A DNA stretch of 64,000 bases. Source: Cyanobacteria bacterium SBLK (GTDB lineage: Bacteria > Cyanobacteriota > Cyanobacteriia > Cyanobacteriales > Spirulinaceae). The DNA lies in contig JAGHZQ010000052.1 in assembly GCA_017746715.1 (NCBI GenBank), positions 124,001 to 188,000 of the forward strand. Reading direction: 5' to 3'. Every line of letters begins with the position of its first letter. Positions within the stretch are counted from its first letter, which is position 1. A program made the position numbers and the translations under genes. Below the pieces are notes generated by a model. That model ran no database searches. It was not told where the DNA came from and saw only the letters and a program-made list of their open reading frames with translations. Shown here in pieces: positions 22,489 to 32,094 of this stretch.

Positions 22489-24006
22489 TTACCGACCTTC
22501 CTCAAGAATTTGATTCCTCAATTCAGCAATCTTTTCCTCATCAAAGTAGTAAATTTCGGGTTTTGCCTTGCCAATAACATAACCTTGAACGTAGCGAATT
22601 TTTAACTCATTGAGTTTCTTTAAACTAATCGGAGACTCTTTATCCAAACCTTCTACAATCACTTTAGCCGGATTCATAGGAGTCGCTTCTTTGACAATAT
22701 CGTTAATAAAATCAAAAATCACTTCAGCCGTTTTATGATGAAGAATTTCGCGATCGATCTTCACAAAAGGCGTATTCAATCCTGCCAAACGAGAAACAGA
22801 AGCATGGCCGACACCAAAATCATCAATGCTAAACTTGATATCAAAATCATGAGTATATTGGGTCAGTCGCTTGTAAAAACTATTTAAAGGATTCTCCAAG
22901 CGAATCCCCTTTTGATACTCCGGTAGTTTTGCTTTTTCAGAGATTTCTAAAATCAAAAGGTCGGAAGGAATTCTACAAATATCGGAAGAACAAACAACCC
23001 TTAAATTATCTTCGACTCGTTCCCTCACGGCTTCAAAATATTCATCCTGCATGAGAGAGTCTGGATAGACATTAATCGAAAGCGGACGGCGTTCGTGAAT
23101 GCGATTATTTTGGCGTTTTTCTAAAGCCTGATAATAACTATCAATGGCAACTTGTAAGAAATGAATATCGAGTTGCAGCGTGAATGTTCGTCCCCAAAGT
23201 TCTGCAGCTTGAAACAAATCTACAGGTGCAGATTGACTTTGAGGATCTCGAGCCAGTGCTTCCCATCCCCATATTTTAATTATTTTGAGATCGAGAATCG
23301 GCTCAAAATATACAACCATCTCTTTCAGACGATCTTTAAAGAGTTCTAAACGGCGATCGTAAAGGGATAAAGGAACAAAACCATAGGTTTGTTTGAGCCG
23401 ATCTAAAATCGCGGCTTCCACGCGATCGCAATCGAGAGATAGTTTGAGGCTTTCCTGATAAAATGTAGAAATTACTCTGCCATGAGCATCATTCCACAGT
23501 TCGCGATCGCTCGAAGAATTGCAAATCGCCAAAAATTCGTTGGATAAATTCAACGGAAAGACAATCGAGGCTTTCTCAATTTCTTCAGTTTTATCGAAAG
23601 TATTCGCATAAATGCCCCGACGACCTTTAGCAAAAATCGATTCGAGAGCAATTCGATCTAATATTTGTGTTTTAATGGTTTCCACATAAGAAGATAGATC
23701 GACACTCTCTTCTCTGAGAGAACTTTGCGATTTCAATCTCCATTCGGAATCATCTTCTCCTAGAGATTGCATAACAAAGACAAAATCGGCTTTGAGAGAA
23801 TCTCGAATAATATCGAGGATAATTTGTTCGACGGTTTGTGCGCGATCGCCGAGAAATTCGATCTTGGTATACTCTTTAAGATTTTGAATTAAATCGTCAA
23901 TGAAGGGTTCGAGAGGAGAAAGCAAACTGGGAACAACATGGTAGATTGGTTTTAGGGATTCGGATCTTGCTATTTTTATAACGGTCGCGGGTGTTTCTCT
24001 CTCCAT
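22489..24006 (-). CDS. EAL-domain cyclic-di-GMP phosphodiesterase
   Basis: The protein has 505 residues from the ATG at 24006, which has a strong purine-rich ribosome site. Upstream in-frame ATGs read through a repeat hairpin. The first 220 residues look like a GAF-type sensor. The EAL domain spans about 240-495 and keeps the catalytic set: WEALAR, SINVYPDSL, LEISEKAKL, IDDFGVGHAS, VKIDREIL, VIVEGLD and VQGYVIGKA. It should hydrolyse cyclic di-GMP to pGpG. No GGDEF domain is attached. It may lie on the transcript that leads into the Uma2/AAA/Toprim genes (58-base gap), or it may be unrelated to them. Confidence 0.88.
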   Translation of the reverse strand: MERETPATVIKIARSESLKPIYHVVPSLLSPLEPFIDDLIQNLKEYTKIEFLGDRAQTVEQIILDIIRDSLKADFVFVMQSLGEDDSEWRLKSQSSLREESVDLSSYVETIKTQILDRIALESIFAKGRRGIYANTFDKTEEIEKASIVFPLNLSNEFLAICNSSSDRELWNDAHGRVISTFYQESLKLSLDCDRVEAAILDRLKQTYGFVPLSLYDRRLELFKDRLKEMVVYFEPILDLKIIKIWGWEALARDPQSQSAPVDLFQAAELWGRTFTLQLDIHFLQVAIDSYYQALEKRQNNRIHERRPLSINVYPDSLMQDEYFEAVRERVEDNLRVVCSSDICRIPSDLLILEISEKAKLPEYQKGIRLENPLNSFYKRLTQYTHDFDIKFSIDDFGVGHASVSRLAGLNTPFVKIDREILHHKTAEVIFDFINDIVKEATPMNPAKVIVEGLDKESPISLKKLNELKIRYVQGYVIGKAKPEIYYFDEEKIAELRNQILEEGR

Positions 24007-24051
24007 CACTTTCCTTCTCCTTTCAGTACCCATGTTTTGCACGGTTCGCAT

Positions 24052-24072
24052 CGGGCGCAAATTTTGCGCCCG
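24052..24072. repeat. GGGCGC hairpin between carB and EAL gene
   Basis: Arms CGGGCGCAAA and TTTGCGCCCG flank one base in the 83-base gap between two co-oriented genes. It resembles the hairpin at 7938-7962 and may attenuate read-through from carB. Confidence 0.6.
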
Positions 24073-24089
24073 CTTTCACTTAGCGTAGC

Positions 24090-27000
24090 TTAAACAATAT
24101 ATTCTTGCAACGCCTTCACTTCCAAAGGTTGCGATCGCAAGGATTTTATTGCTGCTACCGTTGCTTTTGCTCCGGCTAAAGTCGTAATCAAAGGAATTTT
24201 ATAAGCCAAACAAGAACGACGAATTAAACGTCCATCTTCCCGTGCATCTTGTCCCGAAGGCGTATTGACAATCAGGTCGATATTCTCATTTTTAATGGCA
24301 TCTAAAACATGAGGGCGACCCTCATGAAGTTTTAACACCAGTTCTGCCTTCACGTCATTTTCTTGTAAAACTTTATGCGTTCCGCTAGTGGCAATAATTT
24401 TGAACCCTAAATCGGCAAACTCTTTGACAATAGAAACCACCGCAGATTTATCGCGATCGCTAACAGAAACAAACACCGTTCCTTCTCGAGGTATTTGTTC
24501 GCCCGCAGCAATTTCCGCTTTAGCAAAGGCTTTCCCAAAATCGGAATCAATCCCCATTACTTCCCCAGTCGAACGCATTTCAGGGCCGAGAAGAGTATCG
24601 GTACCGGGGAACTTTTTAAAGGGTAAAACGGCCTCTTTAACGGCAATATGTTTGAAGGTGGGTTCTTCTGTAAAATTCAGTTCTTTTAAGGTTTTACCGG
24701 ACATGACCAAAGAAGCCATTTTTGCCAAAGGAATACCTGTCGCTTTAGAAACATAAGGTACCGTTCGCGAGGCGCGCGGATTGGCTTCTAAAATATAAAC
24801 CGTATCCCCTTGAATGGCATATTGAATGTTCATCAACCCCACAACATCAAGCACTTTTGCTAGTTTAAACGTCCACGTCCGAATGGTCTGCAAAGCTGTC
24901 TCTGAAAGCGACGTATAGGGAAGCGAACAAGCAGAATCCCCCGAGTGAATACCCGCCTGTTCGATATGTTCCATAATGCCGCCAATAACCACATTTCCTT
25001 CGCGATCGGCAAGACAATCGACATCAACCTCTACCGCATTTTCAAGAAATTTATCCACCAAAATGGGATGGTCTGGTTCGACTTGCACGGCGAAGGTCAT
25101 ATAATGTTCCAATTCTCGATCTTCGTAAACAATTTCCATTGCTCGCCCCCCCAAAACATAGGAAGGACGAACGACGACAGGATAACCGATACGGTTGGCA
25201 ACGGCAAGGGATTCTTCATAACTGCGAGAAATACCATTAGGAGGCTGTAAAATTTCTAATTCTTCAAGAATCTTTTCAAATCGCTCCCGATCTTCTGCCG
25301 TATCGATAGAGTCTGGAGAAGTTCCCCAAATTTTGGTTTTCCCCGGATTTTGGTTCAGGTAATTTTGTAAAGGAACGGCTAATTTAAGCGGAGTTTGACC
25401 GCCAAATTGAACGATAATCCCATCCGGTTGTTCGGCTTCAATAATATTGAGAACGTCTTCTTTGGTTAGAGGTTCAAAATAGAGGCGATCGCTAGTATCG
25501 TAATCCGTTGAAACGGTTTCGGGATTGGAATTTACCATGATGGTTTCATAACCCGCATCGCTGAGACAAAAAGAAGCATGGCAACAACAATAATCGAATT
25601 CGATCCCCTGTCCGATGCGATTGGGTCCGCCTCCGAGAATCATGACTTTGGGCTTTTCGGAAGTACGAATTTCCGATTCTTCCGGTTCGTAAGTCGAGTA
25701 ATAATAAGGCGTATAAGCCTCAAATTCTGCCGCGCAAGTATCCACCAATTTATAAACCGGAATTACACCCAATTCTTTGCGATAGTTGCGAACTTCTTCC
25801 TCCGCTGTTTTGGTAGCAAAAGCAATTTGGCGATCGCTAAATCCCTGCTGTTTGATTAAGCGCATATCCGAGGCCGATATCTCATTTAAAGCCGTTTGCT
25901 TGAGAAAGCGTTCGGTTTTCAGCAACTCCGCCAACTTATCCAAAAACCAAATATCGATCGCCGTCAGATTGTGAATTTCCTCTACCGTCATGCCCAATTT
26001 CAGGGCGTGATAAATACTATAAATGCGATTGGGGTTGGGGGTTCGCAAATTAGCACTAACTTGAGAGAGAGTCGGGAGAGGTTCGCTGCGATCGCAGCCA
26101 AAACCATAACGTCCGGTTTCTAAAGAACGCAAGGCTTTTTGGAAAGACTCTTGGAACGTACGCCCGATGGCCATTGCCTCCCCGACGGATTTCATCTGAG
26201 TCGTGAGAATCGGTTCGGATCCCGGAAACTTCTCGAAAGCAAAACGAGGAATTTTAGTGACGACGTAATCGATAGTCGGCTCGAAGGAAGCGGGAGTTTG
26301 TTGCGTGATATCATTAGAAATTTCCGGCAGAGTATAACCGACTGCAAGTTTGGCCGCAAATTTAGCGATAGGGAAACCCGTTGCTTTTGAGGCGAGAGCA
26401 GACGATCGCGACACTCGGGGATTCATTTCAATGACGATGACATCTCCATTGACGGGGTTGACGGAAAATTGAATGTTAGAGCCTCCCGTTTCTACGCCAA
26501 TTTCGCGAATAATGGCGATAGAATAGTCTCGCAAGCGCTGATATTCTTTATCCGTCAGAGTTTGGGCCGGAGCAACGGTAATGGAATCTCCGGTATGTAC
26601 CCCCATGGGATCGAAATTTTCGATGCTGCAAATAATCACCACATTATCGGCAAGATCTCGCATCACTTCCAGTTCATACTCTTTCCACCCCAAAAGCGAT
26701 CGCTCGACGAGAATTTGCGAGACGGGAGACGCATCGATCCCCCCTTGAGCCATTTCTTCGTATTCTTCTTGGTTGTAGGCAATTCCCCCCCCCGTACCGC
26801 CAAGGGTGAATGCGGGACGAATAATGAGAGGATAAGAACCGATTTCCTTAGCGATCGTCCGCGCTTCTTCAAGGTTATTGGCAATTCCCGAAGGACAAAC
26901 CCCCACGCCGATTTTTTCCATCGCTTCTTTAAATAACAAGCGATCCTCGGCTTTTTCAATGGCGGGAAGTTTTGCACCGATGAGCTCGACCCCATATTTC

Positions 27001-27326
27001 TCCAATGTGCCGTCTTTCGCCAAAGCCACGGCAAGGTTGAGGGCGGTTTGCCCCCCCATCGTCGGTAAAATGGCATCGGGGCGCTCTTTGTCAATAACCT
27101 TGGCAACGATTTCCGGCACGAGGGGTTCGATATAGGTGCGATCGGCAGTTTCGGGATCTGTCATGATCGTTGCCGGATTGGAATTCACTAAAATCACTTC
27201 ATAGCCTTCTTGTCGGAGGGCTTTACAGGCTTGAGTTCCCGAATAATCGAATTCGCAGGCTTGACCGATAACGATGGGACCGGAGCCGAGGATCAGGATT
27301 TTCTTGAGGTCTTCGCGACGAGGCAT
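24090..27326 (-). CDS. carB: Carbamoyl-phosphate synthase large subunit
   Basis: This 1078-residue synthetase makes carbamoyl phosphate from ammonia, bicarbonate and two ATP, for pyrimidines and arginine. It is a tandem repeat of ATP-grasp halves: MPRREDLKKILILGSGPIVIGQACEFDYSG and, at about 555, PKVMILGGGPNRIGQGIEFDYCCCH. Both contain the substrate-binding NPR motif (IEMNPRVSRSSALASKATG, ILEANPRASRTVPYVSK). The C-terminal allosteric MGS-like domain reads ATSGTHKVLQE. Length is normal for the family. The small subunit gene carA is not adjacent, as is usual in cyanobacteria. Confidence 0.97.
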   Translation of the reverse strand: MPRREDLKKILILGSGPIVIGQACEFDYSGTQACKALRQEGYEVILVNSNPATIMTDPETADRTYIEPLVPEIVAKVIDKERPDAILPTMGGQTALNLAVALAKDGTLEKYGVELIGAKLPAIEKAEDRLLFKEAMEKIGVGVCPSGIANNLEEARTIAKEIGSYPLIIRPAFTLGGTGGGIAYNQEEYEEMAQGGIDASPVSQILVERSLLGWKEYELEVMRDLADNVVIICSIENFDPMGVHTGDSITVAPAQTLTDKEYQRLRDYSIAIIREIGVETGGSNIQFSVNPVNGDVIVIEMNPRVSRSSALASKATGFPIAKFAAKLAVGYTLPEISNDITQQTPASFEPTIDYVVTKIPRFAFEKFPGSEPILTTQMKSVGEAMAIGRTFQESFQKALRSLETGRYGFGCDRSEPLPTLSQVSANLRTPNPNRIYSIYHALKLGMTVEEIHNLTAIDIWFLDKLAELLKTERFLKQTALNEISASDMRLIKQQGFSDRQIAFATKTAEEEVRNYRKELGVIPVYKLVDTCAAEFEAYTPYYYSTYEPEESEIRTSEKPKVMILGGGPNRIGQGIEFDYCCCHASFCLSDAGYETIMVNSNPETVSTDYDTSDRLYFEPLTKEDVLNIIEAEQPDGIIVQFGGQTPLKLAVPLQNYLNQNPGKTKIWGTSPDSIDTAEDRERFEKILEELEILQPPNGISRSYEESLAVANRIGYPVVVRPSYVLGGRAMEIVYEDRELEHYMTFAVQVEPDHPILVDKFLENAVEVDVDCLADREGNVVIGGIMEHIEQAGIHSGDSACSLPYTSLSETALQTIRTWTFKLAKVLDVVGLMNIQYAIQGDTVYILEANPRASRTVPYVSKATGIPLAKMASLVMSGKTLKELNFTEEPTFKHIAVKEAVLPFKKFPGTDTLLGPEMRSTGEVMGIDSDFGKAFAKAEIAAGEQIPREGTVFVSVSDRDKSAVVSIVKEFADLGFKIIATSGTHKVLQENDVKAELVLKLHEGRPHVLDAIKNENIDLIVNTPSGQDAREDGRLIRRSCLAYKIPLITTLAGAKATVAAIKSLRSQPLEVKALQEYIV

Positions 27327-27561
27327 AGGAGTTTGTAGAGCATAGGGTGTATAAAGTCAAACTATTCTACAGCAAGGTTATCGGCTGCGATCGTTCGTTA
27401 CTGAATGTTTTTAGCAAAAAGCCTATCTCGATGCTTGCCTGTCTCTCAATCGTCTCTATCTCTGCGGTCGAACTTGCAATCGCGTCGAGGCTTTTCTGAG
27501 TAAGTTTGTGGGGTGTTGGTAATTTGCCAAGGGAGCGGCGATGGCCATCTTGGCCGAATGC

Positions 27562-29277
27562 TTAAAACTCATAGCGCAAAGCAAAAAATAAACCTCGATC
27601 TTGTAGGGAAGAGCCGCGATTGTCTAATGTCACCAAAGGAATTCCATAGTCGAGATGGACGAATAAATTATCGACGATTTGCCAGCGCAAACCCAAACCC
27701 AAACTGGCAAAAGTTGAGGGATCGGGATTGGGAGTATCGTTATTCCAAACCGTCCCGATCGCAATCGAAGGAATGATTTGCAAATCTTCGGGATCGGGGG
27801 TTAAAGAAATCCGCGCTTCTAGAGATCCCCAAATGCCATTATCGCCGCTCGAGAAACCCGGACGATATCCCTTTAAATTATTCGTTCCTCCCAAGCTAAA
27901 CCGCTCGAGAGAGAGTAAAGAATCAGGAGTCAGTTGAGCGCTCAAACGGGCGATCGTACTCACGCGAGACGAAAATCGCTGTCGCCAAATAAAATCTCCT
28001 TGCCAAGAAAAAAAGCGCCCATCGGTTCCCGAATCGTTAACCGTTGCGCCAAAAGCATCCAAACCGAAACTAAACTGAGAGCGAAATACGAAACCGCGAT
28101 CGACTTGGCGATCGATCCATTCTTGGGAAAAGCGCAAGACGCTAACTTTAGATTCTCCCCGTTCCGCACCGCGAGCAAAGGAAAATGGAATATCGTCAAA
28201 TAAAAAAGTTTGACTGCGACGGAGATCGAAAGTTACTCCTAGAGCAAATTCGCGATTTGCAGTTTGATAAAGGGGTTGGCGAAATCCGAAAGAAAACAGT
28301 TCCTCTTGCCCGCGAATGCCAAAATCTCGCAGACCTTCTTCGAGAATGCGGCTGTCGCCGCGAGCGTAACGCAAAGATAGGGTACTATCTAAAGGGTTGA
28401 TGGGAATGCTGTAACCGAGGCGGTAAGTATTAGAGCCCTGCGAGCGTCCGTACCCCGCACTCAAGCGATCGCCCCATCCCCAAAGATTGTCGTATTGCCC
28501 GATAAAATTAGCCTCCACCGCGCCGGTACTGGGAGAATGGTAATTATCAAAAGAGACACTCGGACGGAAACGCGGGGCTTCTGTTATCTTAACGGACAAG
28601 CTGCTGCGACCATCGCCAAGAGGATTTAATACCGGCTCGATATTCTCAATAAACGGCTTTTGTGCGAGCAATTGCAAGGTGTCATCCAAAGTAGAAACGC
28701 GTAAGGGTTTTTGGCTGCTCCGTTGCAGGCGACTCCGCACGTATGCCTCCTGCAAATGCGTCAATCCTTCGATAGAAATGTCTTCGTCCTTCAGTTCTCC
28801 TTCAACGACTTCAATTTTGACACTACCATTGCTAACCTCCTGTGCGGGTATAAATGCACCCGTTGTCCGATAACCCTTCTCGACATAGTGCTCGGTAATG
28901 CGATCGGCCAGACAATTTAAGGTTTCCCACGTAATCTCGTTATTCTCGTAGGGTTGGAGGATCTCTTCGATTTCTGAATCGAAAATTGTATTGCCGGTGG
29001 TGTGAATGGTCTCGATGGGAAATGTTGGCTTCAGAGAACTCGAAAATATTGGCTCCTGAACGCTCTCGTTATCAGAAGGATCGGGACAATTTGTTTCCAA
29101 GAGGTCATCGTTTGAAGGCAAAACGGAGTCTGGGGGCGATTCGGGTATTGGCACGGGAGGATCGGAATCTAGGGAAGGGAGAACATTCTCATTGCGATCG
29201 CCTGCATTAGATTGTCCCCAAGCCGGAAAAGGGATTGTGAGAAAAATAAGACCAACCATTCCAGTTTTAGCGCTCAT
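27562..29277 (-). CDS. TpsB-type outer-membrane transporter (ShlB/FhaC family)
   Basis: The 571-residue protein has a signal peptide (MSAKTGMVGLIFLTIPFPAWGQS), a proline-rich linker and two POTRA domains (about 85-245: VEVVEGELKDEDISIEGLTHLQEAYVRSRLQ). A 16-strand barrel ends in the terminal aromatic LRYEF, the Omp85 insertion signal. The loop-6 motif reads LGGTNNLKGYRPG. The partner TpsA is next door with an overlap of 4 bases, so this is its dedicated secretion pore. It belongs to the two-partner locus at 27562-38435. Confidence 0.92.
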   Translation of the reverse strand: MSAKTGMVGLIFLTIPFPAWGQSNAGDRNENVLPSLDSDPPVPIPESPPDSVLPSNDDLLETNCPDPSDNESVQEPIFSSSLKPTFPIETIHTTGNTIFDSEIEEILQPYENNEITWETLNCLADRITEHYVEKGYRTTGAFIPAQEVSNGSVKIEVVEGELKDEDISIEGLTHLQEAYVRSRLQRSSQKPLRVSTLDDTLQLLAQKPFIENIEPVLNPLGDGRSSLSVKITEAPRFRPSVSFDNYHSPSTGAVEANFIGQYDNLWGWGDRLSAGYGRSQGSNTYRLGYSIPINPLDSTLSLRYARGDSRILEEGLRDFGIRGQEELFSFGFRQPLYQTANREFALGVTFDLRRSQTFLFDDIPFSFARGAERGESKVSVLRFSQEWIDRQVDRGFVFRSQFSFGLDAFGATVNDSGTDGRFFSWQGDFIWRQRFSSRVSTIARLSAQLTPDSLLSLERFSLGGTNNLKGYRPGFSSGDNGIWGSLEARISLTPDPEDLQIIPSIAIGTVWNNDTPNPDPSTFASLGLGLRWQIVDNLFVHLDYGIPLVTLDNRGSSLQDRGLFFALRYEF

Positions 29278-31868
29278 GCTCTCGCTCCTCCCTCAAGGGA
29301 TGCAGAAGCAACGCAAGGACGACTGAGAACAACCCGTCCGTCTGAGAGACGATATGCTCCTTTTGCTTCTCGCGCATCAATGGAGGCAATGGAAGCTGTT
29401 GGTGGTGATGACGGATTGAGAGAGGAAAAATTTGCGGGAATGTCTTTGGGCAAGTAAATATTTCTCTGTCCCTGTTTCAAGATGAATAACCCTTGGTCAT
29501 CTTTGGCAACACAACCATTTTGTCGGGGAATATCGGGCTCGTCGTTACTCTCGAGCTGTTGCTCCGATTCGTTAAAGTCAATCTCAAACTCCGGCGATGC
29601 GGGTTCGATGATTGCTTCTTCTATCGATTGATTGGGGGAAAAAGTCGGGATCGGAGGAATCTCTTCTAAGGGAGGCAATACAGGAGTGGGTAAAATTTCA
29701 ATATTGACCGCTCCACTTTTACTTTGAATCGCATCTGGAGGAGACACTAACGATTGCGTGCGAATATCAATATTGCCTTGAGCGACAACAGATGTTCCTT
29801 CAGAAAATTCGATGCGCTCGTTGACATTGAATTCAATATCGCTGACGGTGCCTTCGTTGGCGGCTATTGTCTCGATCTCCGATGCTTGCGCGCTCAAAGA
29901 CGATCCTTGAAAACTAATTTTGGGTTCTAAATTGCTTTGGAGGCTCTGATTTTCAATTGTGCCGAACTTGATAGTAATGCGAGGGCTGGCAATGTGAATG
30001 TTGCTTTGAGAGGTCTGTGCAATAATATCGGCGCGATCGATATTGGCGCTTTGGTTTGCCTTAATATCAATGCCACCGACGCTCGGGCTATTGAAGTCGA
30101 AGGAGTGAAGTTCGCTCTTTTCCCCTATTTCAATCGTATCGGCGTTCAATTCAATGCTTTCTGCGCCAACTTCACTGGCAGAAATTTGCAGGGTGGGCGC
30201 CTCTAGGGTTACGGAACCGGAGTTCGCGAGGACATTGAGAGTGGCTTGGCTCAGACGAATGTTTTCCTCGCTTTTCAGGAATATCCCCGAGACGACCTCT
30301 TCGAGGAGGTTGTCTATGGTTAAATTGTTGAAATCGTCCCCCGGAATCCCTTCTTTTTCGATCGCTTCTATCCTGCCTTGAATGACAACTTCTTCGTAAC
30401 CGATGGTGGAGATTGCCCCTTCGGCAACAATTTCACTTTCGGGATTTCGATGCAGCAGGATTTCGACGCGATCGCCTTCGATGGTGATATTTCCTGCGGC
30501 GGCGATCGCGGTTGTCCCCTCTGAGGTATCTTGAATGAGAATCTCAGAGCTGGAGATTTCGATATTCTCTCCCGCCTCTAAGCGTCCTTGCAACTCCAAA
30601 AACATGCTTTCGCTGTTTAAGGGTTCGCTGTTGAGAGAACGATTGTTATCAAAGTCGGGCGCGGCGATCGCCTCTCCTTGCATTTCCTCTAGGGATTCGG
30701 GCAGGGGTATTCTTTGTGTAATGACAATCGAGCCCCCCACAGAAACTTTGCTATCGGGATGCTGGTTGAGTAGAATTTCGGAATTGCCTGCTAGCGTTAA
30801 ATCTGCGTCTGCCTCGACAATCGTTGCGCTCTCCGCGTCATCTTGGAGGACAATTTTCGCCCCCACAAAACTGATTTGTCCCATCCCATCCATCTTTTCT
30901 GGGGGAGCGACCTCGTTGTCTGAATGTCCGGGTAACGGCAAAATATCTGAATCATTATCTTGCGAACTCGCTCGCATTTTGCCTTGCAGGAGTACTTCTT
31001 CGCGACCCGTTATGGCGATCGCGCCTCTGGCAAAAATACCGCTATTGGAGTGACGATAGAGCGAGAGTTCCACGCGATCGCCCGCGATCGCCACATTTTC
31101 TGCGTCAAGCGTCGTTGCGGTTTCCAAAGTATCTCGCACGAGAATATCGGAACCCTCGAAATTGATATTGCCTCCAGCACTCAAACTCCCTTGGATCTCT
31201 AAAACATCTGCCTCGAAATTTAAATCGCCTCCCACCGATAAATGAGCGAGGGTTGAGATCTTACTTTCCGGGATGGCTCGTTGCAGCCCCGGTTCTAGGT
31301 TGATTTTTAAGAGAGAAGAAGGCTCGATCGCGCGATCGCTCAGCTGCTCGACGGTAAAGCCAACACCGGTATTCACCGAGAGCGATCCGGCAATATCCAA
31401 ACTTGCTCCCGCTCCAAACACAATCCCATTGGGATTGGAAAAAATAAGATCGGCAGATCCGGTGACTCCTAACAGTCCGTTAATCAAAGACGGGTTTTCG
31501 CCAGTGACTCGGCTGAATATTTTTGTGACATTACCGGGCTGGTCAAAATAAACCTGTTGTCCGGAGTCGATATTAAACTCCTGAAAACTAAAAAAGGCTT
31601 TATCGTCTCGAATTGCCCCCCCCTGGATTAAATCGCGAAACCCTCGGGGGACGACGATCGCCCTCTCCCCACCTAAAGTCGAATCGGGAATAATTGTCGA
31701 ATTGGGAATAACTTGCGCGATCGCAACTTGATGTGTATTTAAAATCAATAGTCCCCATAGGGGGGCTAACGAGAAGGACAGGGGTTTGCCGATCTGCTGC
31801 AATCCCCAAACATTATTCCCCATCATTAAAAGAGCCTTCGGACTGCTACTCGAGTCTTTTGGTTTCAT
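29274..31868 (-). CDS. TpsA-type secreted protein (filamentous hemagglutinin N-terminal domain)
   Basis: The protein has 864 residues from the ATG at 31868, with GGAGAG upstream. An in-frame GTG at 31886 is less likely. After a long signal region (NVWGLQQIGKPLSFSLAPLWGLLILNTHQVAIAQ) comes the TPS secretion domain: IVPRGFRDLIQGGAIRDDKAFFSFQEFNIDSGQQVYF, then LINGLLGVTGSADLIFSNPNGIVFG. The rest is a beta-helix of degenerate repeats (GNITIEGDRVEILL, NIEISSSEILIQD). The C-terminus (about 785-864) holds two cysteines and a proline-rich linker and may anchor the fibre. TpsB secretes it to the surface. Adhesion, or a surface or sheath role, is likely. Confidence 0.9.
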   Translation of the reverse strand: MKPKDSSSSPKALLMMGNNVWGLQQIGKPLSFSLAPLWGLLILNTHQVAIAQVIPNSTIIPDSTLGGERAIVVPRGFRDLIQGGAIRDDKAFFSFQEFNIDSGQQVYFDQPGNVTKIFSRVTGENPSLINGLLGVTGSADLIFSNPNGIVFGAGASLDIAGSLSVNTGVGFTVEQLSDRAIEPSSLLKINLEPGLQRAIPESKISTLAHLSVGGDLNFEADVLEIQGSLSAGGNINFEGSDILVRDTLETATTLDAENVAIAGDRVELSLYRHSNSGIFARGAIAITGREEVLLQGKMRASSQDNDSDILPLPGHSDNEVAPPEKMDGMGQISFVGAKIVLQDDAESATIVEADADLTLAGNSEILLNQHPDSKVSVGGSIVITQRIPLPESLEEMQGEAIAAPDFDNNRSLNSEPLNSESMFLELQGRLEAGENIEISSSEILIQDTSEGTTAIAAAGNITIEGDRVEILLHRNPESEIVAEGAISTIGYEEVVIQGRIEAIEKEGIPGDDFNNLTIDNLLEEVVSGIFLKSEENIRLSQATLNVLANSGSVTLEAPTLQISASEVGAESIELNADTIEIGEKSELHSFDFNSPSVGGIDIKANQSANIDRADIIAQTSQSNIHIASPRITIKFGTIENQSLQSNLEPKISFQGSSLSAQASEIETIAANEGTVSDIEFNVNERIEFSEGTSVVAQGNIDIRTQSLVSPPDAIQSKSGAVNIEILPTPVLPPLEEIPPIPTFSPNQSIEEAIIEPASPEFEIDFNESEQQLESNDEPDIPRQNGCVAKDDQGLFILKQGQRNIYLPKDIPANFSSLNPSSPPTASIASIDAREAKGAYRLSDGRVVLSRPCVASASLEGGARA

Positions 31869-32094
31869 GTATTTTTCTCTCTCCACATAAAAGAAAAACG
31901 CAAATGTGACTTAAAATATCGATCTAAATTTCTTGTAACGTAAGTCAAAAAATAAGTCAAGAAAACGCTACAATTTTTACAAGTTACTGCAATCTACTCC
32001 GCACCCATTCGGTATTTTATCTTAGGTTACGATAAGATATCAATTTTTTTGGTATCGTCGATCGCTTCTGATTTTTATTTTCCCATAGGATCTA

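Noticed and set aside
29212..29457. 81-codon plus-strand frame over the tpsB/tpsA junction
   Set aside because: Antisense shadow of the two-partner genes, without its own start signal.
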